Shown here piece by piece: positions 1 through 10,214 of a stretch of DNA of 64,000 bases. The DNA is from Calonectria ilicicola. Its lineage: Eukaryota; Ascomycota; Sordariomycetes; Hypocreales; Nectriaceae. A program made the translations under genes and the position numbers. The notes below the pieces were generated by a model. It saw only the letters and a program-made list of their open reading frames with translations. It searched no databases and was not told the origin of the DNA. The stretch spans positions 3,534,001 to 3,598,000 of the forward strand of contig CP085832.1 of NCBI GenBank assembly GCA_020809705.1. Direction: 5' to 3'. Positions within the stretch are counted from its first letter, which is position 1, and each line of letters starts with the position of its first letter.

Positions 1-1852
1 CCAACTCGGCCGATTGCTGCCCATTTCCACGGAGCCGCCTTGGCCGCCACCCGCGAAGCTCATCGTGAGTTTCACGAGACCGGCCAGCAGCACTTGGACT
101 TGGACTTGGACTTGGCTTGCGAACAAAGTGTCGGTGAGCGGGGCTGCAGGAACATCACGGCGGGAACACCCTAGCTGACCGGGTTGCACGGATTCGCAAC
201 CCGAGTGGATAGCAGCCTTTTTTCTTGCATCGTGACATTTTGCTGTCGTGTGAGTAGGAGGTTGGCATCAATGTGCAAATGAAAAATGTCCAAAACGAGA
301 AAAAAAAAGAAAACGCGGCACCACAGTAACGAGACGAGATGAACCCTTCTCAGATTAACAACAACGCCAATCTCCTGGCACTTCTAAAAATAATAACCAA
401 GAAGCAAAACACTCCTCTTCCCGCCCCTACTCTACTCTCGCTTCCCCTGAGCGGCTTGGAATTTGTTGGACAGGATTGAGACACCTCGTGCTTGATTCTC
501 TTGCTGGCGTTGCTCACTGCGGAATTGGCACAATCAAACAAGGCCAGAGGGGGATGTACCGACGAGGTGTGGATATGGAAGCTGAGACTGTGTCTTCTGA
601 GTCATGGCATTCTAATTTGGTGGTGTATTGAACGCGGAGACAGTGCGCGGCTTGTCAAATCTCTAGAGAGCCACTGTTCCGGGTACCCCATCTGAGCTGC
701 CCCCATGTTAATGAAACCCCACCGAGGGACCACTCACGATGGACAGAAATAACCCACCGCCAGTCTTCTCGATTTTTTGGCGAGCCCGGGGAACGAGTTC
801 CAGTCCCAGGGACTAGATTAGCGCAGAGGCCGTCGCTGGACGAGGGAACACGACAGCTCGCAAGAGGCAAGAGCCCTTGGCAGCACCAGGCCCAATCCCT
901 CGCAGGTGGGCGGCCTCGTGGACAGGCGATCTGGTTTGCCAACTCTACCAAGAAACGGGTTCACGATGATGATCTGGACAGCAGCACCCTCGTCGCCGAG
1001 AGGGGCCTAAAGGACCTAAAGGAGGGGGGAGGCAAAAACCAGGCTCGGCCGGCAACTGGTCTCCGTCCGGGCGACGCGGCGTCCAAGTTCCCACTCTATG
1101 GGGCACGCAACAGGTAACAAGTCACCGTTTGGACACACGACGTAGCAAGAACCACACCGGTATGCTGGACTGGACTGTGGCCGCGGCCTAGTTCCCTGTG
1201 CTGCTCTGTCGCTGTCGCCGGCGACCTGGGGCACAGCAGCTGGTCCAGGCCGCTGGGAGGGTGGGCGCATGCCCAGGAACAGCCAAGTCGTGTTCTGCGT
1301 GTGGTGGGGGTGTCGGATGCGCTTGTGACCGCCGCCGCCGCCAACGCCTCGGACAGGCGACAGGCGGGACAGGACCACGACGACACCGCCCAGGTACCTC
1401 GCCGCCGCTGATACGCAACGGGGGTACCTCGCCCACGCCCCATTCTGTCCGCCCCGCCCACTCCCCTGGGCCAGCCTTTTTCAACGTCTAAGAGGGCGAC
1501 TGTTTCGTCAATCCCTCGCCAGTCGTCACTTGTCTCGCCTCTCTTCTCTTCTCTGCAGGTCTGCTACCTCCTTCCCCCCAAGACGAGTCCTGGCGACAGA
1601 CAGTGATAGAGAGAGAGAAGAGACAAACCGCCAAAATACACCTTCGTTTTTGCATATCCTCCCTCACCACCACCATCGTCATCACCTCTTCCCACTCAGA
1701 AGCACTGACCCGGAGTATTTTTGTCAACCCCTGCGCCTCCAGCGCCTGAAGCGCCAGAATCGCCGACGGGAGACCAGGACCAGCACTGCACAGCGGCCTG
1801 CCCCAATTCCCTCGTCCTACTTCTTTTTCGCCGCTCTTTCTTCTCTTTCACA
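1..1852. other. Gene-free left edge and probable promoter/5' leader
   Basis: I see no convincing coding exon here. The open frames on both strands are short, mutually overlapping and unlike any family I know. Positions 92-115 hold four copies of the hexamer ACTTGG, and there is an A-run near 300-308. From about 1500 to 1850 the plus strand is rich in C and T, with many TCTCT and CCTCC blocks. That is typical of the region upstream of a fungal start codon and probably includes the promoter and 5' UTR of the gene starting at 1853. Confidence 0.5.
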
Positions 1853-3871
1853 ATGGCCAAAGCAGAACAGCCTCGCAGACGGTTCGCCCCCGTGCCGATT
1901 GAGACCACGTTCGAATCCTATCGCAACTCGTCCGGCAAGCAGAAGCAGATCCTCTCGCAGCAGTCACAAGAACAACCGGCCCGTATGCGTCCCGATGCCG
2001 AACTCACCCCCGAGCCCTCCCCGCGCTCGCCGTCGCCGGTCCCCCGCGAGCTTCGGCCGCGGCGCCGCTTCGCTCCCCAGCTGATCGAGACATCGAGACG
2101 CAGCAGGCGAGTCGGCGATACAGGCCCGGCCACCAAGCCCACCGATAAGACCGATATCTCGCCTTACACGAAGAACATTTACACTACTTCGAAGCAGCAC
2201 CGGGGTCGCAAGCAGGAAGGAAAAGCGCGGGAGCCGTCTGTTTCGAACACTCGTAGCCACCATGAGAACGCAAGTCCCATGGCTCGTGTCATGGCGCCCA
2301 TGCGCCGAGAGTCGGAGGACGAAAGCTTCACTCGTTATCTGCTCCAACTAGCCGCCAAGGAGGCCGAACGTCAGATGCAGGAGGCGGCGCTCGCTGCATT
2401 CCCCAACAGCCATGCTCGCGAAGGTGGCATCGATCACTTTTACTTCCGCGAGAGCTCAGAGAGCGAAAACTCACCCGAGAGCACCACGCCCGCTCGCAAG
2501 CACAGCGGCCATGTGCATCCCCGGCCGCGGCGCTCGTCATCAGACGAGCAGCCAGTGAACTGGTGGCACAAGCACATGCAGGAGCATGCCGAGCACCTTG
2601 CAAAAGAGCACGATGAGATGGCTGTGGATGAGCCCGAGCCCGTCCACGTCGACGACCACGAATTCCAGCACACCGAGATCGACGCTGTTCCTGAGGTGGA
2701 ATCGGAGGAGGACGGCGACACCGTCATGCGCACCGACTCGGATCTCGACAGGATGGATTTGAGCTTGCCCCCGGATCCGATGTGGATCACGACCAAGAAG
2801 GCCTCGGTGCCCGGCCCTCACGGCCCCATTGGCGAATCCCTCATGCCGCTCATCGAGTCGGACCCCTACGTCACAAGCCAGTCGAGAGATAAGGCCTTCC
2901 AGCCCGCTCCTGCGGCCCCGCGACCCATTGGCGAGTCACCGGCACCCTTTGTCTCTGCGACGCCCGCCGTCAAGCATGCAGATGCATCGCAGATTCCTCC
3001 AGACACGAGCTTCAGACGCTCACCCGGCCCCTTCGGCCGGCCATTCGGCGGTCTGGGTTATAAGCCACCAACTCCCCAGTTCCAGAAGAAGCGCCCGATG
3101 GTGTCCCCCCCCATGCTCGGCAAGGATCTCATCTTCCGGAAGTGTCCGTCGCCCAAGCAGACCAAGCTTGAGCCCGACCACCCATTCGCGGAGCGCCACG
3201 CAGAGGAGAGATACCGGGATGTCTCGGGTCAAAAGGGTCTCTGGCGAGGATATTGCTACAGGTCCGAGTCGAACGAGGAATCCCTGGTGCCTGCGGACTT
3301 GCATGCCCCACAGATGCTGGGCACACTGCAGCCACCAACCATTCCCGGCCAGCCGCACGCCTACCATGTTAATCACTTTGACATGGACTCGTGGGAGGAG
3401 CCCGCACACATAGAGTACGCTGAGCCAATGGAGGAGACCCGGGGCCGGACCGGCAACCACCACGGTCTCCACCGGCTCCAGGGTATGGCTCAAGATCGCA
3501 AGTACCAGCCACAGCACAGAAATCTCGAGAAGCTTGATGAAAAGATTGCTCAAGAGTTTGACGACACCTTCATCACGCAGGTGTACAACTATCTGTCGCT
3601 GGGATACCCCGCCATGGCTCGCTCCTATGACGAGGAGCTCTCTCAGATTAGTCTGATGAGCATTGATGAGCTTGAGAAAGATGACGAGAAGCAGATGGCC
3701 AAGGGCCACCTGGTAGAGGCCGAGCACGACGCTCCTAGGGATCAGCGCTGCCCGCGATGGAAGGCCCTGCGGTCTTACATCTTTGAGTGGGCGCGCCAGC
3801 ATCCCGATCTCGACAACCTAGACCCTGTTGCCTGGGGCGTTCGGGAACGCCGTGGCAGCTGGGCCATTTGA
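1853..3871 (+). CDS. Conserved fungal disordered protein of unknown function, 672 aa
   Basis: This is a single-exon gene. The frame is open from 1721, but that position is a TTG; the first real ATG is at 1853 in the context CACAATGG, so I start there. The protein is mostly low-complexity and rich in Pro, Ser, Arg and acidic residues. A short motif occurs twice near the N-terminus, RRRFAPVPIETTFESYR and RRRFAPQLIETSRRSRR. This arrangement, followed by a TKPTDKTDISPYT-like segment, recurs in uncharacterised ascomycete proteins. A predicted helix lies at about residues 160-185 (FTRYLLQLAAKEAERQMQEAA). The most ordered part is the last roughly 110 residues, with helices around FDDTFITQVYNYLSLGYPAMA and a C-terminal basic/aromatic WKALRSYIFEWARQHPDLD. 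No enzyme motif, signal peptide or membrane segment is visible. The strong fungal codon bias and long open frame make the gene itself secure; its function is unknown. Confidence 0.85.
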   Translation: MAKAEQPRRRFAPVPIETTFESYRNSSGKQKQILSQQSQEQPARMRPDAELTPEPSPRSPSPVPRELRPRRRFAPQLIETSRRSRRVGDTGPATKPTDKTDISPYTKNIYTTSKQHRGRKQEGKAREPSVSNTRSHHENASPMARVMAPMRRESEDESFTRYLLQLAAKEAERQMQEAALAAFPNSHAREGGIDHFYFRESSESENSPESTTPARKHSGHVHPRPRRSSSDEQPVNWWHKHMQEHAEHLAKEHDEMAVDEPEPVHVDDHEFQHTEIDAVPEVESEEDGDTVMRTDSDLDRMDLSLPPDPMWITTKKASVPGPHGPIGESLMPLIESDPYVTSQSRDKAFQPAPAAPRPIGESPAPFVSATPAVKHADASQIPPDTSFRRSPGPFGRPFGGLGYKPPTPQFQKKRPMVSPPMLGKDLIFRKCPSPKQTKLEPDHPFAERHAEERYRDVSGQKGLWRGYCYRSESNEESLVPADLHAPQMLGTLQPPTIPGQPHAYHVNHFDMDSWEEPAHIEYAEPMEETRGRTGNHHGLHRLQGMAQDRKYQPQHRNLEKLDEKIAQEFDDTFITQVYNYLSLGYPAMARSYDEELSQISLMSIDELEKDDEKQMAKGHLVEAEHDAPRDQRCPRWKALRSYIFEWARQHPDLDNLDPVAWGVRERRGSWAI

Positions 3872-4396
3872 TTTATTGTTAAACTGGATATACATTACTT
3901 TAGAATGTTTTCAGTTGTAGAGGCATTGTTGGACTGGAGTTTTGTTTTAATGTTCTGCTGTTGACAAACTCATGGGTGGCGTTTGTTTCGCTAGAGGCTA
4001 GAAGATGCCTGTGTCGCGTGCACATACTGAAGGGAACTATTGCAAAGGTATTTTGGACGGAAAGGGACCATAAAGCCAGGGCTGGGCCGAATTCTGGTGG
4101 GATGGGATTAAGGGAAAGTAGAGACTAGGGATGGTCGGGAAAAATGATGAGAGCGTCGGCGGCCTAGATCGCTCGACTTGAGTGCGATGATGACTTTTCC
4201 AAGAAATGTTGCAGTGTCGTTTTTTGTTTGTTGTGCGTTGTCGTGAACTGGAATCACGTTTTGAGATTGACGATATTCTGAATGACTTTGGGAGTTGACA
4301 CTGTATTGTCGACATACATTTTAAACTTTTGGCATGTAGCGCTTTTTAATATCACATTTTATTTGACCGTTCAACTTTTTCTTTATTGCGTCGATG
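3872..4396. other. Intergenic, convergent 3' regions
   Basis: AT-rich spacer between the plus-strand gene ending at 3871 and the minus-strand HET gene ending at 4397. It must hold both polyadenylation regions. No coding or RNA signal was recognised. Confidence 0.5.
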
Positions 4397-6664
4397 TTAA
4401 ACAACATGAAGAGTCTTTACTTTGCCCAACCTCCTAATTGCTAATAACCCGTCATGGTGCCTCTCTGGGAAACTCGGGAAAAACACACCCACTCTGAAAA
4501 ACCTGTTTGAGTTGGGAGCTGAATACAGAATCAGACCACAAGCGCCACGGGCTCGTCTCAGCTTGTCCTGGGGTTCGGCGGCGTGCCTGACCTTGCAGCT
4601 GCCAAGCAGCACCCAACAAAAGCGGGAAATCTCATCCACCATGCAGCTTGGCGAGTTGGATGCGGAGTCAGAGTACATGTCCCCGTATTCATCGTAGGAA
4701 AAGTCTAGCTCGAAGCATCCCAGATGTTTACCCTCATAAACCAACGTTCCGCGGGACCCGGGCTCGTCAAATGTGTCTTCGACCTGCAACTTCCGCTCAT
4801 TGAGTGTGCTTAGATCCAAGACGTGGCTGCGCAACCGAAGACTCCAGTTCTTCTCAATCTCTCCGTATGGGTTGCTCCCGGTTGGCGTAGTGCTCGCTTC
4901 TATGGATTGGTACTCTGGTTGGAAGTTGGTGAGGCATTCGTCGTCCTTGTACACTGCACCGTGGATGACATAGATGCCGCGGCCAAGTGGGCTCCACGAC
5001 GGGACAGGGCAGTCATTGTGACGCATGAATGAGGCGGGAGTGCAGCACTCCCTGCGGGCCTTTGTCTCGCTGCCCCCCTCCCAGTACCACATGAGACCTC
5101 GAAAAAGGTCGCCCTTCCACAGGCCAGCGTAAAACTTGTCTTGCAGCTTTGCGCCGTAATGCGACGTCAGACCTGAAAGTGCGGGGAGGATATCCTTTGT
5201 CTTTGTAAAAGAATTCTCTTCGAAACGAGAGTATTCGCGGATGATGTGTGCCCAGCTATTGTAAGTTTCCTCTATGGACTGAGAGCCAATGGACAGACCC
5301 AACTCGGCGATTGGTCGTCCCGTGCTGTGGCCCATGCTTTGAATAGAGGACGATGAGAAATAATGAATGTTGGAATTCCCAAACAATAGCTTTCGCGAAG
5401 CAGAATAGCCTTCTTGAAAGACCCATCCCCGGGTACCCCAGCGGCTGTGATGTGCATCTGCTCCATCCTCGCTGAAGACAAGACCACGAGGAAAGCCTGC
5501 ATACTTAAACTGGAGGATGTAAGAGCCGGAAATATCGGGTCGCCTGACGGATTGAAAGGGCATTCGAATTCGGGGTCCGCGCTGGCCAAGGAATCCTTGT
5601 TTGCATGTAGTGGATGAAGCAGCGCAAATGGTCACGGCCGCGTTGGCGTACAGATCAGCTACACTGACACATTGGCGCTCCCAGTCTGAAATATCGTCCT
5701 GCAGAATACAAAGCGCATCAACCCAAAGATATGGGATATTTAAAACCCGAGTCACTTCTACTGCGTCTCTGAGCACTTCAGTCATCTCACTGTTGGAAAT
5801 GGCCTTTTGTCTTTGGGCTATTGTAGTCGTCGTGGTCTTGAGTTGCTGCTTTGCGTCATCAGCAGAACCCCAGCAGTAACTGAGGGCTGCGTATTTAGGC
5901 GTATTAGAGACAGCTCCGAAGCCGTTTGGGCCGGTTCGGAGAACTAGACGTGGATTTTCCCCTTGGACATTGATTAGTCTTTCAGGGAAGAAAGGCTTTC
6001 CACGGAGTTGGGCTTGTTGGCCATTAAGGTCTTCCTTGACCACTTTGGATATCCAATCGAGCCGATGCTTTTCCGAATAGCTTTGACTAGATGGAGCGTT
6101 CAAGTTGAGCCTTATATCTGATTGATCTGAACCTATGGCCTATGTCAAAACATCGCCATCCGATACCGGCTAGTAGATTACAAAAGTGATCTCACCTGTC
6201 AATCCTTCTGCGAGGCAGAGGAGTGCAATTTCCGTTTCCGCATCGTCAAAGCACAGGAGAATTATTGCGCCTAGCAAACCATCTCCTCTAATGTCTCCCT
6301 CAATTTCATTTTTCCAACGGAAATGAATGTAAATTGAGACATTAAATGGTTCCTCCATATCATTGAATGCAGACCCGAATATCCGCCTCGCTTCATCTTG
6401 GGTATCCTCTGCTGAGATGATGTCTCGCAAAAAGCCGCAGAAATCACAGCCTTTCTTTGAAGAAGCTTCTAGCATAGGCAAAGCTGGGAGTGTGTCTTTT
6501 TGTAAGAGTACGAGCTCAGTGACCGTTATTGCGGTGTGCTCAGATTTGGCAAGCCTGGGGCTGCCATTCTCGTCGAGTTCAGTCAAGAAACTTTGATCGT
6601 CTTTAAACGCTCCTTTCTCACAGTTTTCACATAAATTAGCAACTGGGCCTGAAGGGAGATTCAT
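4397..6664 (-). CDS. HET-domain protein (heterokaryon-incompatibility family), 734 aa, two exons
   Basis: HET-domain proteins act in fungal non-self recognition, where activation leads to growth arrest or cell death. Exon 1 is 6664-6196 and exon 2 is 6132-4397. The intron 6195-6133 (63 bp) begins GTGAG and ends ATAG, and joining it keeps the frame. The three HET blocks lie in exon 2: ALSYCWGSADD at about residue 240, YLWVDALCILQDD near 292 with the following DWERQ, and a third block around VADLYANAAVTICA. Exon 1 carries paired cysteines (LCENCEKG and CDFCGFL), a common N-terminal feature of this family. No NACHT, WD or other known partner domain follows; the C-terminal roughly 350 residues are family-typical but unnamed. 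The start is either the ATG at 6664, preferred because it begins just before LCENC, or an in-frame upstream codon near 6790. A second HET gene is transcribed divergently from 7378. Confidence 0.88.
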
Positions 6665-6790
6665 TTCGGCATTGGTTTGCTTGGTATTTGATTCTAAGGG
6701 AGATAATGGGCGGGTATAACATGACAGGAGAACAGCTGAAAGCGGGGTACAATCCCTGAAATATTGTACCCCTCTACCTTTTCCCACCAT

Positions 6791-7377
6791 CTTCTAGCCA
6801 AATTATAAGTACATAAATATTATATAAATAAAGTAAACAAGTAATTTATATATAAGGTTCATCATTATTCATTAATTTTCTTTTTTACTATTAGATTGAT
6901 ATCTTCAGGCGGTTGAGTTCTATGCTGCTAAAGGTAAAGAAGTCACAGGGGGACAATCTTTCAAGGGTTGTATTGTACACAGCTCATTCGCTGGTTCTGG
7001 TGGCGCAACACCTACTTAGATCATAAGTAATTGAGATAGCCTGCAATTAGTCAACTTGTTCCTAACGACCTTGTTTAAAAGGAATCTCGGAGGATCCAAG
7101 GTACCAGCCTAACTCCCAAGTAAGCGCAACAAACTAATCATGGCTTGTCTGCTTAGTGGTGAAGGGAAGGCGGTGAGATGGCAGAATTAAGCGCCGGTCG
7201 CCATTAGCTCTTATTGTACTTGATGGCTCGACTATTCGAGTAGGCTGTGGTCACCAACCTCTCTAATTTTCATCGACTCGGTATTCTATTTCTACTCTTT
7301 ATCATAATATCCAAGTTGTTTTCTAATTTATGGGTTACAACACTCGACCGGATTATCGAGTTTAACACTGGAACACC
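6791..7377. promoter_or_regulatory. Divergent intergenic promoter region between two HET genes
   Basis: An AT-rich spacer separates the two divergent HET genes. From about 6800 to 6890 it is almost pure A/T (TTATATAAATAAAG-like), and a more mixed segment follows. Regulatory sequence for both genes must lie in this region or just inside it. I see no coding exon. Shared regulation is an inference from the head-to-head layout. Confidence 0.45.
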
Positions 7378-9758
7378 ATGGTTCAGTACGAACATCATGT
7401 GGCTGAAAATACGGTTGTCACTCTCCACAACCTTTGCGCAACATGCGTTCGCTTTCGAGATGGCTCACGCCTTCTCCGCAAAATGTTTCGTGGCGAGAAG
7501 CTGAAAATTAACGAAAAGGAATATTTTGATCTGTGTTCTGCAGCAGACCTAAAATCCGGTTACCTCACGGGCTGCCATCTATGCGCACAGCTTTGGGTCC
7601 AAGGCGGGGCCCGATATTTTGATCCCGATCAACCGATGATTGCTAAAGATCAGGTTAGACTCCGGATAAAAGCGAGAAATTTTGATAAGGAATATGAAAT
7701 GGAGACCCAAAGCTCAAAATACCAGACGTGGTGGTGGAAGCTGGCACCTCCCTCAATGTATGATGCTACTCACTTTGTCACAGCCAAATCACTAATTGCC
7801 TGTAGTGGAGAACTTGGTGTAATTACTATTGGTATCCCGGATGTATGGACATATCAATCCCAATTCGCTGGCAACCCGGGATTCAAGTGGTACGAACTAT
7901 TTGTATATCCTACGTCGAGTAAGTAGACATGCGACATGAGCAGGACTAGACTTACCGTGAACCAGATACGGAACTCAACCCAGCCACGTTCAAGGAAGAT
8001 CCAGAACCTATCTCATCAAAGCATGACATGAAATTTGATGAACTAAAGTCTTGGTACCATGAATGCACTGAAAATCACACCAAGTGCACATCCTTCTCAG
8101 GTATGGTTGCGCCAGCCGATCAGCTTCCAACACGGCTCCTTGATCTGCAGAATGACAAAGTCAAGCTGGTATGTGATCTACAAAGCCGATCAAACGTAAA
8201 ATATACAACGTTAAGCCATATGTGGGGGCCCGATCCGACCGTTTGCCTTCGCCTGATGGAGGCGCGGCTGGTAGAGTTCATGTCTGATATTCCAACGTCG
8301 CTGTTGCCAACGAAATATCTTGAAGCAATCCGGATTACCAAAGCGCTGGGGTTTCATTACATCTGGATCGACTCTTTGTGTATCATTCAAGACTCTCCAC
8401 AAGATTGGGAAACCGAAGCCCTTAAAATGGCATCAGTCTATGGTCGAACCGCTTGCAACATCTCATATGTCTACCCACCTTCGGAAGACTCGAATAAATT
8501 GCACTTGCGAGATCCTAGGGTGAGCATACCGTGTCTGCTCTCATCTTCAAAGTCCCAAAAGACAAGCCAAGGTGATGCGGTTCGTCTGGCAGTCCAAAAC
8601 GCCCCCGGGTTCATTACCAGACACTGGGCTCCGAACCTCTTCAAGGCTGATTGGCCACTGCTTTCCCGCGCATGGGTGTTCCAAGAACGCCTTCTCTGCC
8701 CACGTAATATTTACTACGGACCAAATCGCTTGATGTGGGAGTGCTGCGACGGCCTAAAAGACGAATTTGCCGGCCCTTTGACAAACACGCCGCGATCAAA
8801 GAGCCGATTCTTTGCCGTGTTTTCTGGAATTGAAGATAAGACGGGGGGCCGCGATCTTGATGAGTCCTTCAAGGGGCAATGGCATCTTCTTGTCCAGGAT
8901 TATCGACTTTCGAACTTGACTTTCGAAAAAGATCGTGCTATTGCACTGGCTGGTGTTGCCAAAGCCATTCAGACGCAGACCAAGTTTACGTACTTGGCAG
9001 GCATTTGGAAAGAATTTGCCGAATTTGATCTTTTATGGAATATAAATCCCCCATCGCCGATTGGAAACTTTCGCAAAAATACGGACGATGAAGATCCAAA
9101 AGCGCCGTCTTGGTCGTGGTTCACCGTGCCACCTCGCCCGTCCGCAACCGCTGCCGGGAACGATACGATCGACTTTCGCATAGCCAGGCAAATGTATGCT
9201 CGACACTCGCAGACCATTTACAAAGCCCAAATTACCTCCTTTCAACATCCGAATTTTACCTCTGACTCAGTTCTTCTCCACGACTTTGCCGGCCTTAGTA
9301 TAACACTTCGGACAAAGCGGATACCTTGCATTCTAGAATGGGACGGGGAAATCCTTCGTCTGCTTCCTCATGGTCGGTATGAAATTGCCAAATCGTACGT
9401 GTTTGAGCCCAAGAACGCCATGAAGTATGTCCATGATGATGTTACCTTTGATCCTGGCTCGTCTATTCCTAGCGGACTCTGTATGATCCTGACAATGTTG
9501 GAAGCATGGTTATTTTATGATAAGAGAGATCATAGACATGATGCTTCGAAACTGCCCGATAATTCTGCGTATCCTGGTGGGAAAACTCAGTGGCAGTATG
9601 CAGGGCTTGTTATAGCACCGGCAGGAAAAGACAAGTATGGCCACGACTGCTGGGAACGCATGGGTGTATTTGTGTTTGATGATTTTGTGCAAGGTCTGGA
9701 GGATTTTGAAACACCTTTTAGTGTGTGCAAGGAGGAGGAAGATATCAATTTACGTTAA
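7378..9758 (+). CDS. HET-domain protein (heterokaryon-incompatibility family), 777 aa, two exons
   Basis: This is the second member of the divergent HET pair. Exon 1 is 7378-7918 and exon 2 is 7966-9758. The 47-bp intron (GTAAGT...CCAG) is at the short end of the range, but it restores a clean frame (TSN-TELNPATF). Exon 1 has the family's N-terminal cysteine pairs, LCATCVRF and CHLCAQL. The HET core is in exon 2: YTTLSHMWGPDP at about residue 268, HYIWIDSLCIIQDSPQDW near 322, and KMASVYGRTACNISYVY after it. The usual SYCWG is SHMWG here, a tolerated variation. The C-terminal part includes RAWVFQERLLCPRNIYY, a stretch characteristic of long HET proteins, and a PSWSW motif. The likely role is a non-self or stress-triggered cell-death regulator in the cytosol. 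Both HET genes share the same domain order, but their sequences differ widely, so this is not a recent tandem copy. Confidence 0.88.
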
Positions 9759-10214
9759 GCGCGCTACGAAAAGGATTCCTGGATTAGTCTCGAAAATGAA
9801 GGCTTTGAGACAGAACGGGATTGCACGACGCCAGGTGGGGAAGAAAACTGCCAGAAAGGCGTGATCCAATAGTTGGACCGGATCATAGTCATATGATTAA
9901 TGCGTCGAATTTTATCAGTCATAATTTAATGACTTGGACATTGAGAATAGAATCCCTCATTTCCTCTATCGTGGTGGATGAAAGCGCTTGCCTTTGACAG
10001 TCTGATGGTCGCTTTGCTGCCTTGCGCCACTTCACCGTGCATCGCCGAGCCAGCACAGCCACGCCACGTTTCGACCTACTCAAGGCAGACCTGTGTCAGC
10101 AATCGTGACAGATGCATCATATTTTCTTGAATTCGCGTCGTCTTTGAGCCATAAATTTATTCAGGAACCGGCCTTCTCTGAGATTTTTACCCTGGCGACC
10201 GAATACGCGACAAG
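9759..10214. other. Intergenic spacer
   Basis: Spacer between the HET gene and the SNF2-family gene, which run in the same direction. No coding or RNA signal was recognised. Confidence 0.4.

Noticed and set aside
1721..1852. N-terminal extension of the first gene upstream of 1853
   Set aside because: The frame is open from 1721, but that position is a TTG codon and the first ATG is at 1853. In a fungal nuclear gene a non-ATG start is not the default.
1530..2084. 184-codon plus-strand open frame overlapping the first gene
   Set aside because: It overlaps the real coding sequence in another frame, is dominated by Arg/Ser/Pro from C-rich sequence, and has no homologous features.
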